Assembly (NCBI RefSeq): GCF_006352065.1
Contig: NZ_CP040915.1
Coordinates: forward strand, 3,596,001-3,660,000
Reading direction: 5' to 3'
Source of the DNA: Georgenia yuyongxinii
GTDB lineage: Bacteria > Actinomycetota > Actinomycetes > Actinomycetales > Actinomycetaceae
Length of the DNA stretch: 64,000 nt
Shown here: piece after piece, positions 20,402 to 28,453 of the stretch
Numbering within the stretch: the first letter of the stretch is position 1
How the letters are laid out: each line of letters starts with the position of its first letter
The notes under the pieces: model-generated
The model's database searches: none
Told to the model about the DNA's origin: nothing
Seen by the model: the letters and a program-made list of their open reading frames with translations, nothing else
Position numbers and translations under genes: made by a program

Positions 20402-21244
20402 ATGGACACGCCCGAGCAGATCACCGACGCACTGTGCTACCACGGCGAGGGCCCGGTGTGGTCCGAGACCTGGGGCGGGCTGCGGTGGGTCGACATGCTC
20501 GCCGGCGACCTGCTCACACTGCGCGGCGACGGCACGGTGGACCGCCTGCACGTCGGCACGGTCGCCGCGTTCGTCCGGCCCCGCACCGGCGGCGGCTACG
20601 TCGTCGGCCTCGAGCGCGGCCTCGGCCTCGCCGACGGGCCCGACGACCTCCCCACCCCCCAGCCGGAGATCTGGTCCGACCCCGGTATCCGCCTGAACGA
20701 GGGCGGCTGCGACCCTGCCGGCAACCTCTACGCCGGCTCGATGCCCTATGAGAAGATGCCGGGCGCGGCGAAGCTCTACCGCATCGACCCGGCCGGCGCG
20801 GTCGCCGTCGTCCTCCCGCACGTGACCACCTCGAACGGCATCGACTTCTCCCCCGACGGCACGCGCGCCTACTACAACGACACCCAGACCGGCGGCACCG
20901 ACGTCTTCGACGTCATCGACGGCGAGCTCAGCAACCGGCGGCTGTTCCACCACGGCGACGGCGGCCGCCCGGACGGGCTGTGCGTGGACAGCGCCGGCAA
21001 CGTGTGGGTGGCGATGAACCGCGTGGGCAAGGTCCGCTGCTACTCCCCCGACGGCGAGATCCTCACCGAGGTGGACCTCCCGCTGCGCCTGGTCACCGCC
21101 GTCGCCCTGGGCGGGAGCGACGGACGGGACCTGTACATCACCACCTCCCGCGAGAAGCTGGAGGACCCCGAGCCGGCCGCCGGCGCCGTCTTCCGGCTGC
21201 GGGTGGACGTGCCCGGCAAGCCGGTGCTCGCCTACGCGGGCTGA
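20402..21244 (+). CDS. SMP-30/gluconolactonase-family sugar lactonase
   Basis: Predicted cytoplasmic calcium-dependent lactonase of 280 aa with a six-bladed propeller. Family motifs are visible in order: GEGPVW with the metal-binding Glu near residue 15, RLNEGGCDPAGNLYAGSM, TSNGIDFSPDGTRAYYNDT, and HHGDGGRPDGLCVDSAGNVWVAM with a metal-binding Asp. Possible substrates are arabinono-, xylono- or gluconolactone. The start is ATG 20402, with CACACT 7 nt upstream. It stands in a stretch bounded by two inverted repeats and has no pathway partner nearby. Confidence 0.9.
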   Translation: MDTPEQITDALCYHGEGPVWSETWGGLRWVDMLAGDLLTLRGDGTVDRLHVGTVAAFVRPRTGGGYVVGLERGLGLADGPDDLPTPQPEIWSDPGIRLNEGGCDPAGNLYAGSMPYEKMPGAAKLYRIDPAGAVAVVLPHVTTSNGIDFSPDGTRAYYNDTQTGGTDVFDVIDGELSNRRLFHHGDGGRPDGLCVDSAGNVWVAMNRVGKVRCYSPDGEILTEVDLPLRLVTAVALGGSDGRDLYITTSREKLEDPEPAAGAVFRLRVDVPGKPVLAYAG

Positions 21245-21386
21245 CCCGCGCGGGTGCGTTGGGCGTGGTGCCCAGGCGTGGCAAACGGCACGCCGGGCGC
21301 CCGGACCGGTGCCCCGGCGCATGGGGGCGCACGACCTATCCTGGTCGGGGCCTGAGCCGGTCGGGCCCACGGTGAGAGGACGAGGC

Positions 21387-22055
21387 ATGACCCAGAGCCG
21401 GGACGCCGCGGAGATCGGCGACGCCGCCCAGGACGGGCTCTTCGACCTCCCGCCCGGCTCGCGGCGCCCCACCGCACGCGTAGTCCTGCTGACCGGGCCG
21501 TCCGGGTCCGGCAAGACCTCGCTGACCCGCCGCCTGGGTGTGCCCGTCGTCGCCCTCGACGACTTCTACCTCGACGGCGACCACCCCGACCTGCCACGCC
21601 GCTACGGCATCGTCGACTGGGACAGCCCGCTGTCGTGGGACCGGGCCGGCGCGGTGGCCACACTCGTCGAGCTCGCAAGCACCGGGCACGCCGAGCTGCC
21701 CGTCTACGACATCCCCACCAACCGCCGGACCGGCACGACCCAGCTGTCCCTGGACGGCTTCCCGGTGTTCATCGCCGAGGGCATCTTCGCCGCGGAGATC
21801 GTCGAGGCGTGCCGGGAGGAGGACATCCTCGCCGACGCCCTGTGCCTGTGGCGGCCGCGCGCGCAGACGTTCTGGTTCCGGCTGATGCGCGACCTCGGTG
21901 AGGCTCGCAAGCCGCCGATGACCCTGCTGCGGCGCGGGCTCAACCACTTCCGCAACGAGCCGGCCATGGTCGCGGACCTCACCCGCAAGGGCGCCCGGAA
22001 GGTGCGCGTGGACGAGGCGGAGCGGGCGATCACCAGCATGCTCGTCGCGCCGTGA
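21387..22055 (+). CDS. Uridine-kinase-like P-loop protein
   Basis: P-loop kinase-fold protein of 222 aa. Walker A GPSGSGKTS is near residue 34, and ALDDFYLDGDHPDLPRRYGIVDWDSPLSWD carries the conserved acidic switch of uridine kinase/PRK enzymes. FIAEGIFAAEIV is the Walker-B-like strand. The 25-residue N-terminal extension lacks a known domain. The start is ATG 21387 after GAGAGGACGAGG. Nucleoside phosphorylation is likely, but the substrate is unproven because actinobacterial relatives are loosely annotated. Confidence 0.85.
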   Translation: MTQSRDAAEIGDAAQDGLFDLPPGSRRPTARVVLLTGPSGSGKTSLTRRLGVPVVALDDFYLDGDHPDLPRRYGIVDWDSPLSWDRAGAVATLVELASTGHAELPVYDIPTNRRTGTTQLSLDGFPVFIAEGIFAAEIVEACREEDILADALCLWRPRAQTFWFRLMRDLGEARKPPMTLLRRGLNHFRNEPAMVADLTRKGARKVRVDEAERAITSMLVAP

Positions 22056-22083
22056 GAGCACCGGTGGCGCGGCTCCGAGGCGA

Positions 22084-22368
22084 TCATCGCACCGCGTAGC
22101 GGCGCATTCTCGTCGCGATCGTCGCGATCGTCGCGATCGTCGCGATCATCGCGATCATCGCGATGTCGTCGATGGCGCCGCCTGCGATGCCGAGCACCAG
22201 GTCCTCGGCATCGTCGACGTCGAACGCGGGATCAAGAACGGCGACCTCATTGACCTCGAGGACGGTCCACGCCGCGTTCCAGCCGGCTCCCTTGTTGCCG
22301 TCGACGAAGGGGCGGTTGAGCCCCAGCGAGTGCATGAGCGCGGCGGCCTTGTCCCAGGCATCCGAGGT
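22084..22368 (-). pseudogene. Decayed Doc/Fic-type death-on-curing toxin fragment
   Basis: Reads DAWDKAAALMHSLGLNRPFVDGNKGAGWNAAWTVLEV in pieces matching the Doc C-terminal half, with its active-site core. The catalytic HxFx(D/N)GNKR has become RPFVDGNKG, losing both the His and the final Arg. The N-terminal half is absent, and the C-terminus runs into a 9-bp repeat encoding Ile-Ala-Thr/Met. No Phd antitoxin is adjacent. An 83-aa frame from ATG 22335 is still open, but I judge it a remnant rather than an active AMP- or phosphotransferase. Confidence 0.75.
22111..22164. repeat. 9-bp tandem repeat, about six copies
   Basis: Unit GTCGCGATC (the last copies CATCGCGAT) repeats in frame at the end of the Doc remnant and encodes Ile-Ala-Thr then Ile-Ala-Met. 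Each unit contains the palindrome TCGCGA, so the tract can fold and slip. Its length is a multiple of three and therefore does not itself break the frame. Confidence 0.9.
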
Positions 22369-22444
22369 AGGCGGGACCGGTCCAACACGTCACGACTTCG
22401 CAACGAACCACCCACAGTCACACCAGGGCCCCTACGGTGCGGTC

Positions 22445-23344
22445 ATGAGGCCGATGCGCTGGGTCGCCGTTCTGGTGCTCGTCCTGCTGGCACTCGGCGG
22501 GTGCACCGGCAACGGCGCCGATCAGCAGAGCGCCGGCAGTGCGGCCGAGCCCGCACCCGCCGGCGGCTTCGACGCGGCGGAGGACGGCGGTGAGGCCGCC
22601 CGCGACCAGTCCGGGAGCGACGCAGCGGCTGACAGCGACGCCGACCGGGACGTCATCACCACCGGCTCGATGCTCCTCGTGGTCGACGACGCCCGCGCGG
22701 CGGTCGACGACGTGGTCCGCCTCGTCGAGGGGTCCGGCGGCCGGGTGGACGAGCGGTCCGAGCAGGCCGGCACAGACGACGTCGAGCCCTCAGCCTCTCT
22801 CGTGGTCCGCATCCCGGCGGCCGAGCTCACCGCGACGATCGAGGACCTCGAGGCGCTGGGCGAGTCCCGCGACCTCCAGATCGCCTCGCAGGACGTCACC
22901 CGCACCACCCGCGACCTCGATGCCCGGATCACCGCACTGGAAGCCTCCACGGAGCGTCTGATCGGGATCATGGGCCAGGCGGAGACCAGTGAGGCGCTGG
23001 TGGCGGCGGAGTCCGCGCTGAGCCAGCGGCAGGCGGACCTGGAGTCGCTGAAGTCCGAGCGGGCCCAGCTCGCCGACCAGGTGGCGATGTCCACGCTGCG
23101 CATCAACCTGGTCACGGAGAGCTCGCCAACCCTCGCGCCGGGCGGCTTCGTCGGCGGCCTGACCACCGGGTGGGAGGCGCTGGTCTCGTTCGCCAGCGCG
23201 GCGCTCGTGGTGCTCGGCACCTTGCTGCCATGGCTGGCCGTGCTGGCCGTGCTCGCGGCCGTCGCGGTCCCGCTGTGGCGCCGACGGCGCGGCGCCGGCG
23301 ACCCGGCCGGACCAGCCGAACCGCAAGAGGCCGCCGCGGGCTGA
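22445..23344 (+). CDS. DUF4349 lipoprotein with C-terminal membrane helix
   Basis: Cell-envelope protein of 299 aa. The signal peptide ends in lipobox LGGC (Cys20), followed by an acidic Gly/Ala/Asp linker. A DUF4349 domain (ITTGSMLLVVDDARAAVDDVVRLVEGSGGRVDE, and ASQDVTRTTRDLDARITALEAS) leads into a coiled coil (about residues 165-220). A transmembrane helix (about 240-280) and a basic tail follow. The start is ATG 22445, with TACGGT exactly 6 nt upstream, suggesting a leaderless message. The biochemical role of DUF4349 is unknown; coiled-coil envelope signalling or scaffolding is plausible. Confidence 0.88.
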   Translation: MRPMRWVAVLVLVLLALGGCTGNGADQQSAGSAAEPAPAGGFDAAEDGGEAARDQSGSDAAADSDADRDVITTGSMLLVVDDARAAVDDVVRLVEGSGGRVDERSEQAGTDDVEPSASLVVRIPAAELTATIEDLEALGESRDLQIASQDVTRTTRDLDARITALEASTERLIGIMGQAETSEALVAAESALSQRQADLESLKSERAQLADQVAMSTLRINLVTESSPTLAPGGFVGGLTTGWEALVSFASAALVVLGTLLPWLAVLAVLAAVAVPLWRRRRGAGDPAGPAEPQEAAAG

Positions 23345-23416
23345 CCCGGCGGGCGTCACTCCGATCGCGATGCTGCGAACAGCTGGATCCTCGGCAGGGA
23401 TTGCTCTCGGAGCCGA

Positions 23417-23446
23417 TGACATCTCGCTGAGAAGATGACATCTCAC
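23417..23446 (-). repeat. 30-bp interspersed repeat, copy 2 (inverted relative to copy 1)
   Basis: On the minus strand it reads GTGAGATGTCATCTTCTC followed by AGCGAGATGTCA, differing from copy 1 at three positions. It lies in the convergent gap between the DUF4349 gene and lysS. With copy 1 it brackets 3.2 kb in inverted orientation. Confidence 0.8.
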
Positions 23447-23472
23447 GGGGGGTTGGGTGGGCGGGGGGTGGC

Positions 23473-25026
23473 CTAGCGGCGCTTGACCAGCGGGAACGTG
23501 ATCGTCTCGCGGATGCCGTGCCCGGTCAGGGCCATCAGCAGCCGGTCGATGCCCATGCCCATCCCACCGGCCGGCGGCATGCCCTGCTCCATCGCCTCGA
23601 GGAAGTCCTCGTCGAGCACCATGGCCTCGGCGTCCCCCGCGGCGGCGGCGAGCGCCTGCGTGGCGAAGCGCTCGCGCTGGACCACCGGGTCGACCAGCTC
23701 GGAGTAGGCGGTCGCCAGCTCGAAGCCACGCACGTAGAGGTCCCACTTCTCCACCACGCCTGGCTTGGAGCGGTGCGCGCGGGTCAGCGGAGAGGTGTCG
23801 ACCGGGAAGTCGCGCACGAAAGTCGGGGCGAACAGGTGGTCCCCCACGAGGTGCTCCCAGAGCACCTCCGCCGTCTTGCCGTGCGTGAAGTGCGGGGCCA
23901 AGTCCACGTCGAGCCGCTCGGCGTGGGCCGTGAGGACCGACTCGGGCGTCTCCGGCGAGATCTCCTCCCCGAGCGCCTCGGAGAGGGAGTCGAACAGGCT
24001 GAGGTTCGTCCACTCGCCGCCGAGCTCGTACTCGGTGCCGTCGTCCAGGGTCACGGTGGTGGAGCCGAAGGCGTCCAGCGCGGCGCGCTGGATCAGGTCG
24101 CGGGTGAGCGCGGCCATGGTGTCGTAGGAGCCGTACGCCTCGTACGCCTCGAGCATCGAGAACTCGGGCGAGTGGGTGGAGTCGGCGCCCTCATTGCGGA
24201 AGTTTCGGTTGATCTCGAACACCCGCTCCACCCCGCCGACCACCGCGCGCTTGAGGAAGAGCTCCGGCGCGATGCGCATGTACAGGTCGACGTCGTAGGC
24301 GTTCATGTGGGTGACGAACGGCCGCGCCGCCGCACCACCGGGCTGCACCTGCAGCATCGGCGTCTCGATCTCGAGGAAGTCGCGCTCGTCGAGGGCCTGG
24401 CGCAGCGACTTCACCACCGCCGCCCGCGTGCGCACCATGTCCCGGGCGCCCTGGCGCATGATCAGGTCGAGGTGCCGACGGCGGACCCGGCCTTCCTCGG
24501 ACAGCGCCACCTCCTCACCGGCCTCGTTCTCGTACGTCTTGGGCAGCGGGCGCAGCGCCTTGGCGGCCAGGCGCGAGGAGTCGGCGAAGATGCTCAGCTC
24601 GCCGCGGCGGGACTTGCCGATGTGGCCGTGGACGAACAGGTGGTCCCCGAGGTCGACGTCGGTCTTGAACGCGGCGAGCGCCTCGTCGCCGACGGCGGCC
24701 TTGGACAGCATGGCCTGGAGCCGGTTGCCCTCGCCGTCCTGCAGCGTGACGAAGCACAGCTTGCCGGTGTTGCGCAGGTACATGACGCGACCGGCCACGC
24801 CCACCTGCACGTCGGTCTCCTCCCCGGCCTCGAGACCGTCGTGGGCGGCACGGACGGCGGCGATGGTCGTGGTGACGGGCAGGACGACCGGGTAGGGGTC
24901 GATCCCCGCGTCGAGAAGCCGTTGCCGCTTCTCGCTGCGCACCCGTACCTGCTCAGGGAGGTGGTCGGTCTCCTCGTGGGCGCCCGCCGCGGGGCCGCCT
25001 GGCTGCTCGGTGGTCTGCTCGGTCAC
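23473..25026 (-). CDS. lysS: Lysyl-tRNA synthetase, class II
   Basis: Charges tRNA-Lys; 517 aa. An N-terminal OB-fold anticodon-binding domain ([22 protein letters not shown]) precedes the class II core: motif 1 FLEIETPML, motif 2 [20 protein letters not shown], and motif 3 [13 protein letters not shown]. The start GTG 25026 has no Shine-Dalgarno sequence, but TACCCT lies exactly 6 nt upstream, which fits leaderless translation. The N-terminal 20-residue extension is low in complexity. Confidence 0.97.
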   Translation of the reverse strand: MTEQTTEQPGGPAAGAHEETDHLPEQVRVRSEKRQRLLDAGIDPYPVVLPVTTTIAAVRAAHDGLEAGEETDVQVGVAGRVMYLRNTGKLCFVTLQDGEGNRLQAMLSKAAVGDEALAAFKTDVDLGDHLFVHGHIGKSRRGELSIFADSSRLAAKALRPLPKTYENEAGEEVALSEEGRVRRRHLDLIMRQGARDMVRTRAAVVKSLRQALDERDFLEIETPMLQVQPGGAAARPFVTHMNAYDVDLYMRIAPELFLKRAVVGGVERVFEINRNFRNEGADSTHSPEFSMLEAYEAYGSYDTMAALTRDLIQRAALDAFGSTTVTLDDGTEYELGGEWTNLSLFDSLSEALGEEISPETPESVLTAHAERLDVDLAPHFTHGKTAEVLWEHLVGDHLFAPTFVRDFPVDTSPLTRAHRSKPGVVEKWDLYVRGFELATAYSELVDPVVQRERFATQALAAAAGDAEAMVLDEDFLEAMEQGMPPAGGMGMGIDRLLMALTGHGIRETITFPLVKRR

Positions 25027-25100
25027 CGGACAAGGGTAGCCGCCGGGCCCGACAGGCCCGCCCCGAGCGGCTGTGAGGTGCGCTGCCACGACACTGACGG

Positions 25101-25144
25101 ACCGATGTCGAGGATCCTTGACACCGATGTCAAGGATCGTTAAC
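25101..25144 (+). repeat. Two tandem 22-bp repeats overlapping the XRE gene promoter
   Basis: ACCGATGTC(G/A)AGGATC is the shared core of units 25101-25122 and 25123-25144 (19 of 22 identical). They cover the -35 box and spacer of the promoter and are good candidate operators for the encoded XRE regulator. Confidence 0.7.
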
Positions 25145-25146
25145 TT
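25118..25146 (+). promoter_or_regulatory. Consensus promoter of the XRE regulator gene
   Basis: TTGACA (25118-25123), a 17-nt spacer and TAACTT (25141-25146) precede the ATG by 6 nt, so transcription would begin at or next to the start codon. It is the clearest -35/-10 pair in the window. Confidence 0.75.
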
Positions 25147-25152
25147 CTGGCC

Positions 25153-25401
25153 ATGGTCCCGCAACGAGAGAGCACCCGGCCGGTGGTGCCCGTCCGGGCA
25201 CGGCGCAAGGAGCTCGGACTTACCCAGGCAGAGCTGGCCGCCGCCGTCCACATCAGCCGGCAGACCGTCATCTCGATCGAGTCCGGCGGATACGCGCCGT
25301 CGGTGTACCTGGCACTACGGATCGCCCGGGCACTCGGGGCACCTGTGGAGGACCTGTTCATCGAGGCCGACGACGACAGCGAGAAAGAGGCAAGGCAATG
25401 A
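25153..25401 (+). CDS. XRE-family transcriptional regulator (YgzD/YozG-like)
   Basis: DNA-binding protein of 82 aa consisting almost entirely of a Cro/CI helix-turn-helix ([29 protein letters not shown], residues about 17-45) plus a short acidic tail. The ATG at 25153 directly follows a TTGACA/TAACTT promoter, so the message is probably leaderless. Its stop overlaps the next gene by ATGA. Small XRE proteins encoded with a membrane partner are common in actinobacteria and Firmicutes; autoregulation through the tandem 22-bp repeats is likely. Confidence 0.9.
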   Translation: MVPQRESTRPVVPVRARRKELGLTQAELAAAVHISRQTVISIESGGYAPSVYLALRIARALGAPVEDLFIEADDDSEKEARQ

Positions 25402-25952
25402 CCGACAAGGCGACATACCTCGGCAGGGCGGCCGACCGCCTCATGGACCTCGACAACGCCTCCTACGGCGACGAACGCGAGCGGGCGGTGTTCATGGAGG
25501 CGAGCACCTTCGGCACCACCATCGGCACGTACCTCCACCTGCTCGGCGCCGTCGTCGCGGCGGCACTGGGCCAGCTGCTGCTGCCGGTGGTGCTCGTCGT
25601 GCTCATGGGCGTCCCGGCGTTGGCCACCGGCTGGTACGCCAGCCGCCGCGGCGTCGACATCTCGGAGCTGGCCGCCCGGGCCGGCACCCGCACCAAGGCG
25701 CTCCACATCGCGATCGTCTTCGGCGCGCTGCTCCTCGTGCTGGGCGCCATGTTGTTCACGGTCAGCACCGGGCACGGGCTCGTCCCGGTCCCGGAGCCGG
25801 ACCTGTTGGACCCCGAGACCCGCGAGCTGCTGAGCAGCATGGTGGGCGGCGCGTGCGTCGGCGGGGTCATCGGCGGCGCGGGGGCCGGCGGGTGGTTCCT
25901 GTGGAAGTCCCGACGGCGGGCCACGGCCGCGACCGAGGACGACCAGGGCTGA
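25398..25952 (+). CDS. Membrane protein co-encoded with XRE regulator, function unknown
   Basis: 184 aa starting [19 protein letters not shown]. It has three or four predicted helices: two close together (about residues 45-75), one at about 100-120 and a glycine-rich one at about 147-170. A basic/acidic tail ends the protein. No conserved catalytic motif is recognised. Translational coupling to the XRE gene (ATGA overlap) suggests the membrane protein senses or responds in the same circuit, but the signal is unknown. Confidence 0.85.
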   Translation: MTDKATYLGRAADRLMDLDNASYGDERERAVFMEASTFGTTIGTYLHLLGAVVAAALGQLLLPVVLVVLMGVPALATGWYASRRGVDISELAARAGTRTKALHIAIVFGALLLVLGAMLFTVSTGHGLVPVPEPDLLDPETRELLSSMVGGACVGGVIGGAGAGGWFLWKSRRRATAATEDDQG

Positions 25953-26023
25953 GACCCGTGGCCGGGCTCAGCCGGCGCGACCCGGCTCAGACCGCGCCAC
26001 CCGGCTCGGCCGGCGCCCCCTGG

Positions 26024-26530
26024 CTAGACCGTGCGGCCCGCGCCACCGGATACGGCCGACGCCGTCGCCCGGTACTCCGCGACCGTGATCCCGCTCGGTT
26101 CGAGGTGGGCGGCGCCGGCGTCGGTCTCCGGCACGCCGCCGGGCTCGCCGCCGACGTCGACGATGCGGTTGGCGCCGTCCACGAACACCACCCGCGGCGA
26201 GTAGGTGCGGGCGTCGGCGTCGCTGAGCATGCCGTAGGCGATGAGGATGACCAGGTCGCCCGCGTGGACCAGGTGCGCGGCGGCGCCGTTGATGCACAGC
26301 GTGCCGCTGCCCCGCTGGCCAGGGATGACGTACGTGGTGAGCCGGGCCCCGTTGGTGACGTCGACGACGTCGACCTGCTGGCCGGGCAGCAGGTCGGCGG
26401 CATCGAGGAGGTCGGCGTCGACGGTGATCGAGCCGACGTAGTGCAGGTCCGCCTCGGTGATCGTGGCGCGGTGGATCTTGCCGATCATCATGGGGCGCAC
26501 CAGGGAGCTCGGCGGTGCAGAGGGGGTCAT
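26024..26530 (-). CDS. panD: Aspartate 1-decarboxylase
   Basis: Pyruvoyl enzyme that makes beta-alanine for pantothenate. It is 168 aa, longer than the usual 115-140 because of N- and C-terminal tails. The self-cleavage site is Gly33-Ser34 in [12 protein letters not shown], and the active-site tyrosine region [13 protein letters not shown] is present. The start ATG 26530 overlaps the panC-fusion stop (ATGA); an internal ATG near residue 14 is the usual family start. Together with the fused PanC it supplies the final steps of pantothenate synthesis. Confidence 0.95.
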   Translation of the reverse strand: MTPSAPPSSLVRPMMIGKIHRATITEADLHYVGSITVDADLLDAADLLPGQQVDVVDVTNGARLTTYVIPGQRGSGTLCINGAAAHLVHAGDLVILIAYGMLSDADARTYSPRVVFVDGANRIVDVGGEPGGVPETDAGAAHLEPSGITVAEYRATASAVSGGAGRTV

Positions 26531-28446
26531 GGGTGCCTCGGTCCTAGCTGGACGGTCAGGTTGTCGATCAGCCGGGTGCTGCCCACGCGGGCGGCGACGG
26601 CCAGCAGGCCCGGGCCCGTGTGTGCGCCGTCGTCCAGCGGCAGGAACGTCTTGGGGTCGACCAGTGCAACGTAATCGAGCGCGACGCCGTCGGCGGCCTC
26701 CAGCACCGCGCGGGCCGCCGTGAGAACGGCCTCACTCCCGCGGTCCGCGGCGTCGGCCCCGGCCCGCAGGGCGCCGACGAGGGCGAGGGCGCTCGCGCGC
26801 TCGCCGGGCGAGAGGTAGGCGTTGCGGCTGGACATCGCCAGCCCGTCGGCCTCGCGGCGGATCGGGACGCCGACGATCTCCACACCCAGGTCCAGGTCCC
26901 GCACCAGGGTGCGGACCAGCGCGAGCTGCTGGGCGTCCTTCTCACCGAAGACGGTGAGGTCCGGCCGGACCAGGTTGAGCACCTTCGCCACGACCTGCAG
27001 GACGCCGGCGAAGTGGCCCGGCCGGGTACGCCCCTCGAGGACGGTCGCGACCGGGCCGGGGTCGATGCGCACGAGCGGCCGGGTCGGGTACATCTCGGCG
27101 TCGGAGGGTGCGAAGACGACGTCGACCCCCGCGCGGGCGAGCAGCGCGAGATCGGCCTCGAGATCACGCGGGTAGGCCTCGAAGTCCTCCCCGGGCCCGA
27201 ACTGCAGCGGGTTGACGTAGATCGAGACCACCACGTGGTCCGCGCGGGCCTGTGCCTCGCGGACCAGCGACAGATGCCCCTCGTGCAGCGAGCCCATCGT
27301 CATGACGAGGGCCCGGGTGCCGGTCAGGGAGCCCAGGACGGCGGCGAGCTCCTCACCGGTGTGGGTGAGGACCGGCTCGAGCGGGGTGGGCGCCGTGTGT
27401 ACCGGGCGGGCTGCGGTGGCCGCGCCGGCGGGGGTGGCCATGCCGGCGAGGGGGGCCGCGCCGGCGGAGGTGGCCAAGCCGGCCGGGGTGCTGGTGCGCG
27501 GGCCGTTGAGGTCGGTTCCGCCGTCGGGCCCCGGCTCGGCGAGCGCGTCGAGCAGCTCGGCGGCCATTTGCTCCTTGAGGCGGCCGTTGGCAAGGGCGCG
27601 GCGGGTGGTGGCCCGGGCGAGGTGCCGGTACGCGTCCAGCACGTCGAGGTGGCCGACGTCGAGGGCACCGAGGGCAGCCAGGTGGGCCCGGACGGTGCCG
27701 ACGTCGCCGCGGACCACGGGTCCGGTGAGGCCGTGCTCGCCGCCACGCAGCACGCCTTCGAGGGCCGCGGTGAGCAGCGGGGTGAGCAGCATGCCGGGGT
27801 TCTCGATCCCGGCCGTGGCCAGCACGCGCTCGGCCTGGGCGACGAGGGTGACGAGATGGTTGGCCCCGTGGGTGAGGGCGGCGTGGTAGACGGCCCGGTG
27901 GGACTCGTCGAGCACCACGGGCTCACCACCGATCTCCACCACGAGCGCCTGCGCGATGGGCAGGACGGGCGCGGCGGCGGTGACGGCGAACGGGCACCCG
28001 GTGAGCCTCCCGAGGTCCAGGCTGGTCCCGGTGAACGTCATGGCCGGGTGGATCGCGAGGGGGATGGCGCCGGCCGCTCGGGCCGGTGCGAGCACCTCGG
28101 TGCCGTACCGGCCCGAGGCGTGGACCAGGAGCTGGCCCGGCTGCCACCGGCCGAGCTCGGCAAGCCCGCTGACCAGGCCCGGCAGGACGTCGTCGGGGAC
28201 GGTGAGCAGCACCAGCTCGGCGCGCTCGACGACCTCGTCGACCTCGAGGACGGGCACCCCGGGCAGCAGGGCCTCGACGCGGTCGCGGCTCTCCTCCGAG
28301 ACGGCGGTGGCCCCGACGACGGCGTGGCCGACGGCGCGCAGCGCGCTCGCCAGGACTGCGCCCACGCGCCCGGCGCCGATCACGCCCACGCCGAGACGGC
28401 CGGGGCGAGGGGTGGACGGGGAACGGTCGAGTGGTGCGCTGCTCAC
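26527..28446 (-). CDS. panC: Fusion of a Rossmann/DUF2520 oxidoreductase with pantothenate synthetase
   Basis: One 639-aa frame. Residues about 15-300 form an NAD(P)-binding domain ([23 protein letters not shown]) plus a DUF2520 helical domain. Residues 305-350 are a Pro/Ala/Gly-repeat linker. From about 355 a full PanC follows, with the HxGH-type [36 protein letters not shown] and MSSRNAYLS. PanC condenses pantoate with beta-alanine. The N-domain could be a ketopantoate-reductase-like enzyme; that is inference. The start GTG 28446 has GATGAT 6 nt upstream. The two parts are usually separate adjacent genes. Confidence 0.93.
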   Translation of the reverse strand: MSSAPLDRSPSTPRPGRLGVGVIGAGRVGAVLASALRAVGHAVVGATAVSEESRDRVEALLPGVPVLEVDEVVERAELVLLTVPDDVLPGLVSGLAELGRWQPGQLLVHASGRYGTEVLAPARAAGAIPLAIHPAMTFTGTSLDLGRLTGCPFAVTAAAPVLPIAQALVVEIGGEPVVLDESHRAVYHAALTHGANHLVTLVAQAERVLATAGIENPGMLLTPLLTAALEGVLRGGEHGLTGPVVRGDVGTVRAHLAALGALDVGHLDVLDAYRHLARATTRRALANGRLKEQMAAELLDALAEPGPDGGTDLNGPRTSTPAGLATSAGAAPLAGMATPAGAATAARPVHTAPTPLEPVLTHTGEELAAVLGSLTGTRALVMTMGSLHEGHLSLVREAQARADHVVVSIYVNPLQFGPGEDFEAYPRDLEADLALLARAGVDVVFAPSDAEMYPTRPLVRIDPGPVATVLEGRTRPGHFAGVLQVVAKVLNLVRPDLTVFGEKDAQQLALVRTLVRDLDLGVEIVGVPIRREADGLAMSSRNAYLSPGERASALALVGALRAGADAADRGSEAVLTAARAVLEAADGVALDYVALVDPKTFLPLDDGAHTGPGLLAVAARVGSTRLIDNLTVQLGPRHP

Positions 28447-28453
28447 CCGCCCA

